DNA of 5,723 nt from Anaerococcus sp. (GTDB taxonomy: Bacteria; Bacillota; Clostridia; Tissierellales; Peptoniphilaceae): positions 1 to 5,723 of the forward strand of contig JAPJPH010000067.1 in NCBI GenBank assembly GCA_030825745.1, in the 5' to 3' direction. Within the stretch, counting starts at the first letter, position 1. Each line of letters opens with the position of its first letter. The position numbers and the translations under genes are program-made. Of the stretch, positions 1-5,155 are shown piece after piece. Under the pieces are notes generated by a model that ran no database searches, was not told where the DNA came from, and was given only the letters and a program-made list of their open reading frames with translations.

Positions 1-5
1 CATGT

Positions 6-1121
6 ATGAAAAATGAAAAAATAAAAGAGATAGAAAAACCAGATGATACCATTACTTATGTAGATACATTATCTTATCCCTTGGATAATATAAAAAATTT
101 TGTTGAAGATGAAACTCTTTATACCAAACAGAGAACCCTATCCTATCCAGCTAACTTAGAAAGTAATGAAACTCGCCCCTATAATAAAGATGAACTATCA
201 AACCTAGATTTTGAAAAAGAGCTAGTCTATAACAAGCTCTACTTTTCAATACCTAGTAGGTGTAAGGTCTTTAAAGATTTAGATAATGAATCTAGATTTT
301 TAATAAACTTCCCAGATACCTATAGCTATGATATAAGTATAGCCTTTGAAAAAATTACATCTGATAAGGATCAAAAATCAATAGATATAAAAGAGTTTTC
401 TAAAAATTTGGCTAAAAAGAAGCTAAAAGATGAAACCCTATTAACTCCAATAAGTCCTAATAGGATAAATGATATAGACTCTTTTTATTTTTTAACCTAT
501 AAGGATGATTATATCTATACCTATCTATTGGTAAAAACACCAACAGGCCTTAACCTATTTACCCTTAAGGAATTAAAAAGTGCTAGATTAATGTCAGCTC
601 CTATTATGGCAGATCTTTTAATGAGCATGAGAATAGCTGGAAATGATGAAATAGAGGTTGTAAAAGATTTTACCGACTATGATAAAATCCTAAAAGATCC
701 CAGTTTAAAGGATATAAATTTTAAGGGTCTAACTTTAAAAATAAGACATTACTATGACTTAATCCAAGATAAGGAGGATTTAAATGTCTATAGAGATATG
801 GAAAGTGCAAATCTAGTATCAGAGATCATTTTAAAATACGATGAGGGGTCTTCTTTAAAGGAAGTCTATGATAAAAATTCAGCAAATGCTATATATCCTT
901 TAAATATAGTTAACATGGGACTAATTGAGGAAAATAAATCTTTCAAATACCCATATATGAAAGGAAAGCTTAGAGTTTATACAAATACCCATACCCTTGA
1001 GGGAGTCAAGATGGTTTTTAAAAAGGATGATGGTTATATAAGTATCTTAATCCTAACCCCTTTGATAAATTCATCTATTAGCGATGATATGGCTAATGAT
1101 TTAATAAAATCAATAAAATAA
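6..1121 (+). CDS. Hypothetical soluble protein, function not recognised
   Basis: I do not recognise the family of this 371-residue acidic/lysine-rich protein. It has no signal peptide and no hydrophobic stretch long enough for a membrane helix, so it is probably cytoplasmic. The N-terminal 60 residues look disordered and carry the pentamer TLSYP twice (residues 21-25 and 44-48). After that the sequence has the alternating hydrophobic/polar pattern of a mixed alpha/beta fold, with a single Cys near residue 86. The ATG at position 6 has only five bases before it, so no ribosome binding site can be judged. The frame is open to the window edge, so the true start could lie further upstream. A glycosyltransferase gene follows 26 nt later on the same strand, which suggests co-transcription but does not give a function. 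The reading frame itself is secure because of its length and its codon use, which resembles the next gene. Confidence 0.85.
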   Translation: MKNEKIKEIEKPDDTITYVDTLSYPLDNIKNFVEDETLYTKQRTLSYPANLESNETRPYNKDELSNLDFEKELVYNKLYFSIPSRCKVFKDLDNESRFLINFPDTYSYDISIAFEKITSDKDQKSIDIKEFSKNLAKKKLKDETLLTPISPNRINDIDSFYFLTYKDDYIYTYLLVKTPTGLNLFTLKELKSARLMSAPIMADLLMSMRIAGNDEIEVVKDFTDYDKILKDPSLKDINFKGLTLKIRHYYDLIQDKEDLNVYRDMESANLVSEIILKYDEGSSLKEVYDKNSANAIYPLNIVNMGLIEENKSFKYPYMKGKLRVYTNTHTLEGVKMVFKKDDGYISILILTPLINSSISDDMANDLIKSIK

Positions 1122-1134
1122 TTTATGAAATATG

Positions 1135-1141
1135 AGAGAGG
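1135..1141 (+). promoter_or_regulatory. Ribosome binding site of the glycosyltransferase gene
   Basis: AGAGAGG lies 6 nt before the ATG at 1148. This is a moderate Shine-Dalgarno match with normal spacing. It supports this ATG over the upstream ATGs at 1125 and 1132, which are in other frames. Confidence 0.6.
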
Positions 1142-1147
1142 TTACTC

Positions 1148-2239
1148 ATGAGCGAAAGAATTTTACATGTCTTTGGTACCCTAAACAGGGGTGGCGCTGA
1201 GACACTAGTTATGAATATTTATAGAAATATCGATAGGTCAAAGATTCAATTTGACTTTGTAGTCCACCATGAAAAAGAAGGAGCCTATGAAGAAGAAGTA
1301 AGAAAGCTTGGAGGAATTATTCATAGAATTCCTAACTATAAAGGCACCAACCACTTCGCCTACAAGAAGGCCTGGAGTGAGCTTCTTAAAAATCACCCAG
1401 AATATAAAATCATCCACTGCCACAAGGAATCTATCGTATCCCTTGTTATGGATGAAGCAAGGAAGAAAGGTAGAGTTGCCATAGCCCACAGCCATAACAC
1501 CCAAAACATACCTGGCTTTAAGGGAAAAGTTATGGATGTCTTAAATAGAGATGTAAATTCCAAGGCCGACTACCGTTTTGCCTGCTCCTTAGATGCAGGA
1601 TATTGGATGTTTGGCAAGGATAAACCCTTTACAGTCATAGATAACGGTATCGAAGTAGAAAACTTTACCTACAATCCACAAACAAGAGATAAAATCAGAG
1701 AAAAACTCGGATTTTCCGATAAAAAAGTCCTAGGCCACATAGCAAGATTTAACAAGCAAAAAAATCATAGCTTCCTCATAGATATATTCTCCGACTTATT
1801 AAAGGAAGATGGTGATTATCTCCTAGTTCTTGCAGGAGTCGGTGACCTAAAAGATGAAATAGAAAAAAAGGTAAAGGACTTAGCAATAGAAGATAAGGTA
1901 ATCTTTCTAGGTTCTATTGGTTATGTAAATGAGCTCCTCCAAGCCATTGATATCTTTATCCTTCCATCTCTATACGAAGGACTTGCCGTATCAACCATAG
2001 AGGCCCAGGCCGCAGGGCTAAAGACTCTACTAGCAGATACCATAGACAAAAATTCTAAGATCACAGACCTTGTAGAATTTATCCCAATTGATCAAGGCAC
2101 AAGGCCATGGATTGAAGAAATCCACAAAGCTCTTCCTTACCAAAGAGAAGATACTAGCGAGCTTATAAAAAAAGCAGGATTTGATATAAGAGTAACTGCA
2201 GAAAAATTATCAGAATTTTACCTAAATCTAATAAAATAA
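1148..2239 (+). CDS. Family 4-type glycosyltransferase (GT-B fold), EpsF-like
   Basis: This predicted cytoplasmic enzyme transfers a sugar from a nucleotide-sugar donor to a growing glycan, most likely in capsule, exopolysaccharide or glycolipid assembly; donor and acceptor cannot be read from sequence. It has 363 residues, a normal length for the family. The N-terminal Rossmann half opens with HVFGTLNRGGAET (residues 7-19), the usual glycine-rich acceptor-side loop, and has HSHNT at 114-118. The linker DNGIE (165-169) leads into the C-terminal donor-binding half (Glycos_transf_1), with GHIARFNKQKNH (196-207) and the hallmark SLYEGLAVSTIEAQ (274-287). The two glutamates of the E-x7-E motif, E277 and E285, are both present, so nothing suggests inactivation. 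There is no membrane segment. It probably forms an operon with the unknown gene 26 nt upstream. It ends 29 nt before the insertion-sequence remnant, and no hairpin terminator lies between its stop and the remnant. Confidence 0.93.
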   Translation: MSERILHVFGTLNRGGAETLVMNIYRNIDRSKIQFDFVVHHEKEGAYEEEVRKLGGIIHRIPNYKGTNHFAYKKAWSELLKNHPEYKIIHCHKESIVSLVMDEARKKGRVAIAHSHNTQNIPGFKGKVMDVLNRDVNSKADYRFACSLDAGYWMFGKDKPFTVIDNGIEVENFTYNPQTRDKIREKLGFSDKKVLGHIARFNKQKNHSFLIDIFSDLLKEDGDYLLVLAGVGDLKDEIEKKVKDLAIEDKVIFLGSIGYVNELLQAIDIFILPSLYEGLAVSTIEAQAAGLKTLLADTIDKNSKITDLVEFIPIDQGTRPWIEEIHKALPYQREDTSELIKKAGFDIRVTAEKLSEFYLNLIK

Positions 2240-2287
2240 GTGACAAATCCCTAGAAATGTAAATAAGATGACCCATAAAGTTAGACC

Positions 2288-2324
2288 TAATACCAGGATT
2301 GGTAGTTTACTAGTTCTGGTATTA
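2288..2324. terminator. Hairpin at the end of the IS remnant, possible terminator
   Basis: TAATACCAG (2288-2296) pairs perfectly with CTGGTATTA (2316-2324). A weaker inner pairing, TAGT with ACTA, lies within the 19-nt loop. It is followed by an AT-rich stretch rather than a clean T run, so it is a weak intrinsic terminator at best. It sits just inside the IS end and could halt transcripts arriving from the glycosyltransferase gene. It may equally be only the usual end structure of this IS type. Confidence 0.45.
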
Positions 2325-2384
2325 TTATATTACTTTCAATCCCTAGGTGTGGATTATTTACCAAGCTGCTTTCTTTTCTCTATA

Positions 2385-2672
2385 TTATACAAAACTTAAA
2401 TGTCCTAATTTCTCCATTTTTGAAGGTCTTCCTCTCACTTTAGCTTTTAGTCATTCAATTTTCTATTCTTTAAATTCTTTTACCCAACTAACTATTATTC
2501 TTTCTTGATACCTTTAGTCCATCGTACCCTTTAGATTCGTAAGCATTGACCCACACTCTAGTAGTTTTCTTATCTCGGATGCTGTATTTTTCACTAATTC
2601 ATTGTAGCTTACCTTTCCTCCAAGATATTTTTTTACTAATTTCATCTTAAATTCTGTATTGTATTTTACCAT
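2385..2672 (-). pseudogene. Degenerate IS150-type transposase orfA
   Basis: On the minus strand a GGAGGT ribosome site (2688-2683) precedes an ATG at 2672. The product begins MVKYNTEFKMKLVKKYL and continues GGKVSYNELVK, the helix-turn-helix start typical of IS150-like OrfA. The frame then breaks at a run of five A's (plus-strand T run 2587-2591), where a sixth A would be expected. In the next frame the conserved continuation appears: IRDKKTTRVWVNAYESKGY and then DGLKVSRKNNS, before a stop. A later fragment in an open frame reads AKVRGRPSKMEKLGH, resembling the basic tail of OrfA, and stops at 2387-2385. The segment between these pieces is deleted. The gene therefore has a single-base frameshift, an in-frame stop and an internal deletion, and cannot make a transposase. 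Confidence 0.75.
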
Positions 2673-2746
2673 TAATAAACTGACCTCCATTAGTTGGTTT
2701 GTAAGTTTAACTTTTTGAGTTCGCGCCTACGCAAGTATATTTTTAT

Positions 2747-2758
2747 TGCAAATTTGCA
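2747..2758. promoter_or_regulatory. Perfect 12-bp palindrome, possible operator
   Basis: TGCAAATTTGCA is its own reverse complement. Two further flanking base pairs match after one mismatch on each side. It ends 3 nt before the proposed -35 box of the precursor promoter, a usual place for a dimeric regulator to bind. No regulator gene is present in the window. Its role as an operator is inferred. Confidence 0.4.
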
Positions 2759-2761
2759 GTA

Positions 2762-2790
2762 TTTACTCATGTAATTAAATTAAGTATAAA
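2762..2790 (+). promoter_or_regulatory. Probable promoter of the peptide precursor gene
   Basis: TTTACT (2762-2767, 4 of 6 consensus bases) and TATAAA (2785-2790, 5 of 6) are separated by the ideal 17 nt. Transcription would start near 2797, giving a short leader ending in a very strong ribosome site. The region is so AT-rich that chance matches are possible, but spacing and position fit well. Confidence 0.55.
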
Positions 2791-2805
2791 ATAAAATAAA
2801 AGCAT

Positions 2806-2816
2806 AAAGGAGGTGA
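2806..2816 (+). promoter_or_regulatory. Near-perfect ribosome binding site of the precursor gene
   Basis: AAAGGAGGTGA matches the anti-Shine-Dalgarno end of 16S rRNA almost completely. GGAGG lies 7 nt before the ATG at 2821. It is the strongest ribosome site in the window. It fixes the start of the small gene and implies abundant translation, as expected for a peptide precursor made in excess over its enzyme. Confidence 0.85.
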
Positions 2817-2820
2817 AAAT

Positions 2821-2946
2821 ATGAAACCTGAAATAATAGCAATGGGCAACGGTTGTAAACTATGTGCTGGATGTACAGGATGTATGTTCTGTGGTCCTAG
2901 TCCAGCAGCTGGTATAGGTGTAGCTGGTTTTGTAGGATTCTTCTAA
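2821..2946 (+). CDS. Subtilosin A-like sactipeptide precursor, five cysteines
   Basis: This 41-codon gene encodes a predicted RiPP precursor. It starts MKPEIIAM, the same length and style as the eight-residue SboA leader MKKAVIVE. The core begins GNGCKLC and continues AGCTGCMFCGPSP. Core cysteines 4, 7 and 13, G17, P18, P20 and I24 fall at the same positions as in subtilosin A. The tail GVAGFVGFF matches the Gly-x-x-Gly-x-x-Gly hydrophobic tail of subtilosin after a one-residue gap. Extra cysteines at core 10 and 16 give five Cys, each three residues apart (precursor residues 12, 15, 18, 21, 24). The Cys-rich half, GPxP turn and hydrophobic half form the hairpin layout of sactipeptides, in which Cys sulfurs are joined to alpha carbons in the second half. 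A radical SAM maturase and an ABC pair follow. Leader removal before G9 or N10 and head-to-tail ring closure are inferred from subtilosin, not seen. The mature product is probably an exported antimicrobial. Confidence 0.88.
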   Translation: MKPEIIAMGNGCKLCAGCTGCMFCGPSPAAGIGVAGFVGFF

Positions 2947-2959
2947 GAAGAGTTAGAGT

Positions 2960-3068
2960 AAAAGTTATGTTTACTAGTCTCAAATATGAACATGAAAAAT
3001 ATAAAAATATTATAATGGGTAATTTATAGATTTTTAATTAATTTGTTTTGAGACTAGTAATAACTTTT
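2960..3068. repeat. Large imperfect inverted repeat between precursor and maturase genes
   Basis: The left arm (2960-2984, 25 nt) and the right arm (3047-3068, 22 nt) are perfect reverse complements except for three extra bases (GTT) in the left arm. Each consists of a 9-nt outer block (AAAAGTTAT) and a 13-nt inner block (TACTAGTCTCAAA). The 62-nt spacer is extremely AT-rich. In RNA this makes a 22-bp stem with a 3-nt bulge. The trailing sequence is not a clean U tract, so I read it as an attenuator, processing or mRNA-stabilising structure rather than a strong terminator. It would let the precursor be made in excess of the maturase. Confidence 0.8.
2987..3016 (+). promoter_or_regulatory. Possible second promoter inside the inverted-repeat loop
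   Basis: A perfect TATAAT (3011-3016) is preceded after 18 nt by TGAACA (2987-2992, 4 of 6 matches to TTGACA). It would start transcription near 3023 and drive the maturase and transporter separately from the precursor. It lies wholly between the arms of the inverted repeat. In this AT-rich spacer a chance match is quite possible. Confidence 0.4.
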
Positions 3069-3119
3069 GATAATTTTACGGCTAAATAAAGTTTTGTCTG
3101 TAGGCTGTAGTACTAAGTC

Positions 3120-3125
3120 AGGGGA
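3120..3125 (+). promoter_or_regulatory. Ribosome binding site for the maturase GTG start
   Basis: AGGGGA lies 9 nt before the GTG at 3135. The frame is closed upstream by TAA at 3114-3116, and no ATG occurs in frame between that stop and 3135. The nearby ATG at 3127 is in another frame and reaches a stop after five codons. The GTG is therefore the best start. Confidence 0.6.
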
Positions 3126-3134
3126 TATGAAAAG

Positions 3135-4496
3135 GTGTATTTAAAGGCTATAAATATAAAAGCAATTGAAAAACAAAATAATGCCAATATTTTGGTTGTT
3201 AAAAATAGGTATGAGAAAATGGGTGAATCTCTTTATAGAATAAATGAAGATGCTACTAACATAATACTTTGGTTAGATGGAAATCATACCTTTGATGAAA
3301 TTGCAAATAAGATGTGTGATAATAATACGAACTTAATAGAAGAAGCTAAAATTAATTTAAACGAATTTTTAAATTCTTTAATTCTCAATTATGGCATTGT
3401 TATTGATAAATTAGAAAATCCGAGAAATGATAAAATAAGAGTTTTAGGAAATGGTAAAACACAGTACCCATCAGCAATATCTATTGAAATAACACATACT
3501 TGTAATGTAAAGTGCTTACATTGTTATGGTGAATATTCATGTTCTAGTAAATTTAAAGATAATACTGAATCGATATTTAAAGTATTAGAAGACGCAAGAA
3601 GATCTGGCACTAGAGTAGTAGAATTTACGGGTGGAGAAGTTACTTGCCATCCTAGATTTCTCGATATTTTAGACAAGGCATATTCTTTAAATTATCATTT
3701 AGTAAGTATTTTATCAAATGGAATAAATTGGAATGAAGACTTGTTTAATGAAATATATAAAAATAGGGACAAGACTGTAGTACAAATAGATTTACATGGA
3801 GACAATGACGATTACATTAATTGGTTTATGGGTTCTAAAATAAAAAACATTTCGAATATCATAAAAAGTAATATAGTTAGGATTCATAAAATGGGAATAT
3901 ATATGAGAATTGTAACTATGATAACACCGAATAATATAGATCAATTAGAAAATATTGCTGATTGGATTCATGAAAATGGCATAGAGACTTATGGTTTATC
4001 TTCAATTATCCCAATGGGAAGAGCTACTTTAAAAGATAATAATAATTTATTATTAAAAACTAAAGTAGATTCTGAAAAATTGAATGAAGTTATTTCGAAA
4101 ATAAATAATAAGTATGGATATGGATTCTTATATCAAGTAAAGGACGGAGATCCAAAAGTTAAAAATTGTGGAGCATTTACAAGAAATCCATCAATTACTC
4201 CAGAGGGAGATATTAAATTTTGTGCCATGGATGATCAAACACTTATAAAAAGCTTTGGCAATGTATTTAATAATGATATCGGTAAACTATATACAGAAAA
4301 TTATAAAATATTAGACATAATAAGAAACATAGAAGCACCTAGCTATGTAAATTCTGAGTGTGAAAATTGTGAAAAGAAATTTTTTTGCAGTGAGTGCATT
4401 ATAAGAGGACTCATTGGAGCAAAAGAAATAGGAGTAGAAAATTGTGCTTGGTTTAATAATAAATTAAATGATGAGTTTAGGAGACTTTTAATATGA
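3135..4496 (+). CDS. albA: AlbA-like radical SAM/SPASM sactipeptide maturase
   Basis: This predicted enzyme reductively cleaves S-adenosylmethionine and links precursor Cys sulfurs to alpha carbons, forming thioethers in the cytoplasm. It has 453 residues, against about 448 for AlbA. Residues about 17-95 match a PqqD-like leader-binding domain (YRINEDATNIILWLDGNHTF at 34-53). The radical SAM core starts at about 112, with the cluster cysteines C123, C127 and C130 in CNVKCLHC and the SAM-binding TGGE at 165-168. The C-terminal SPASM domain has C345, G358-x4-C363, C409, C412, C418, C421 and C437. The closing CX2C (C418, C421) instead of the common CX3C, the NCGA motif and the final ENCAWFNN all resemble AlbA. 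All residues needed for three iron-sulfur clusters are present, so it should be active. Start codon is GTG. It lies 188 nt after the precursor and overlaps the ATPase gene by ATGA. The symbol rests on recalled similarity to AlbA, and another sactipeptide or ranthipeptide maturase subfamily is possible. Confidence 0.93.
   Translation: MYLKAINIKAIEKQNNANILVVKNRYEKMGESLYRINEDATNIILWLDGNHTFDEIANKMCDNNTNLIEEAKINLNEFLNSLILNYGIVIDKLENPRNDKIRVLGNGKTQYPSAISIEITHTCNVKCLHCYGEYSCSSKFKDNTESIFKVLEDARRSGTRVVEFTGGEVTCHPRFLDILDKAYSLNYHLVSILSNGINWNEDLFNEIYKNRDKTVVQIDLHGDNDDYINWFMGSKIKNISNIIKSNIVRIHKMGIYMRIVTMITPNNIDQLENIADWIHENGIETYGLSSIIPMGRATLKDNNNLLLKTKVDSEKLNEVISKINNKYGYGFLYQVKDGDPKVKNCGAFTRNPSITPEGDIKFCAMDDQTLIKSFGNVFNNDIGKLYTENYKILDIIRNIEAPSYVNSECENCEKKFFCSECIIRGLIGAKEIGVENCAWFNNKLNDEFRRLLI
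4479..4484 (+). promoter_or_regulatory. Ribosome binding site of the ABC ATPase gene
   Basis: AGGAGA inside the end of the maturase gene lies 8 nt before the ATG at 4493. Together with the ATGA overlap it supports this start and translational coupling. Confidence 0.6.
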
Positions 4497-5155
4497 ATGT
4501 AATTGAAGTAAAAAACATGAGCAAAAACTTCAAAAATAAGAAGCTTTTTAATGATTTTTCTTTAGAAATTGAAGAAAATACAGTTCATGCTATTGTTGGA
4601 ACTAATGGATCGGGCAAGACTTCTCTACTTAGGATACTTATTGGTCTCTATGAAGAAGATGGTGGCGAAGTTAAGATTAAGGGAAGTCATGCAATGTTAC
4701 TTGAAAATGACTATTTGTATGAAGATAAGACAGGACTTGAAAATATTAAATTATACGGTTTATATTTCGGCTATGGTTTAGATTCTTATCAAAAATATGC
4801 TGATTTATTAGAAATTACAAATGATCTGGGTAGAAATGTTTCAACATATTCTAAGGGAATGAAAAGGAAATTATCTTTATTAATTATTGTAATGATGAAT
4901 AGGGAGATAATATTTTTAGATGAGGTAACTAGTGGGGTAGACCCAATATCAAGAGTTGAGATTAGAAAACTCATAAAATTACTAAAGGATGAAGGCAAGA
5001 CCATAGTAATTACTAGTCATGACCTCTCAGAAATTGAAAAGATAGCTGATAAAGTATCTATGATTAAATCAGGAGAGTTACTTTTTACAAAGAATATCGG
5101 AGAAATTAAGGGAGAGAGCTTAGAAGATTTATTTATAGAGGAAGGTACAAAATGA
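4493..5155 (+). CDS. ABC transporter ATP-binding protein, AlbC-like exporter subunit
   Basis: This ATPase subunit is predicted to power the membrane protein encoded next, exporting the mature peptide and/or giving self-immunity, as AlbC does with AlbD in the subtilosin locus. It has 220 residues with all nucleotide-binding elements in order: Walker A GTNGSGKT (36-43), signature YSKGMKRKL (119-127), Walker B IIFLDE (139-144) with catalytic E144, D-loop SGVD (147-150) and switch histidine H176 in ITSHD. The signature reads SKGM rather than SGGQ and the Q-loop position holds Glu (about 71). Both are common in ATPases of ABC-2 type exporters and do not imply loss of activity. The gene overlaps the maturase by four bases upstream and the permease by four bases downstream, so the three are almost surely one translationally coupled operon. 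There is no room for an AlbB-like small membrane protein between maturase and ATPase. Confidence 0.93.
   Translation: MNVIEVKNMSKNFKNKKLFNDFSLEIEENTVHAIVGTNGSGKTSLLRILIGLYEEDGGEVKIKGSHAMLLENDYLYEDKTGLENIKLYGLYFGYGLDSYQKYADLLEITNDLGRNVSTYSKGMKRKLSLLIIVMMNREIIFLDEVTSGVDPISRVEIRKLIKLLKDEGKTIVITSHDLSEIEKIADKVSMIKSGELLFTKNIGEIKGESLEDLFIEEGTK

Larger units (their letters stand above)
2269..2722 (-). mobile_element. Remnant of an IS150-like (IS3 family) insertion sequence
   Basis: About 450 bp bounded by imperfect inverted repeats: TGACCCATAAAGTTAGAC at 2269-2286 and, read on the minus strand, GAACTCAAAAAGTTAAAC at 2722-2705. I count 13 of 18 positions identical. Inside, on the minus strand, is a broken orfA transposase gene. 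A complete member of this group is about 1.3-1.5 kb with orfA and orfB; here nearly all of orfB and the middle of orfA are missing. No target-site duplication is evident at the ends I chose. The element is dead and lies exactly between host-like genes and the peptide cluster. Boundaries are by eye and could be off by a few bases. Confidence 0.75.

Noticed and set aside
1238..1504. 88-codon open frame on the minus strand
   Set aside because: It lies entirely inside the well-supported glycosyltransferase gene, and its translation resembles no family I know.
2246..2346. Nine-base direct repeat AATCCCTAG at 2246-2254 and 2338-2346
   Set aside because: One copy lies outside and one inside the IS remnant, so it does not behave as a target duplication; probably chance or a deletion scar of no clear meaning.
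2821..2946. Reading the CxxC-rich small protein as a ferredoxin or zinc-ribbon fragment
   Set aside because: The evenly spaced cysteines sit in a 41-residue peptide with a subtilosin-like GPxP turn and hydrophobic tail, next to an AlbA-like maturase; ferredoxin or zinc-ribbon folds would need a different Cys layout and more sequence.
2967..3029. Short ATG-started frame of about 20 codons after the precursor, considered as an sboX-like gene or second precursor
   Set aside because: It has no convincing ribosome site, contains no cysteine, and its start falls inside the left arm of the inverted repeat.
2240..3134. CRISPR array, tRNA or rRNA in the non-coding stretches
   Set aside because: No regularly spaced direct repeats, cloverleaf-like segments or conserved rRNA stretches were seen.
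4569..4781. 70-codon open frame on the plus strand
   Set aside because: It overlaps the ABC ATPase gene in another frame, across the Walker A region, and is a shadow of that gene.
4789..5004. 71-codon open frame on the minus strand
   Set aside because: It lies antisense within the ABC ATPase gene; the plus-strand frame carries the signature and Walker B motifs there.
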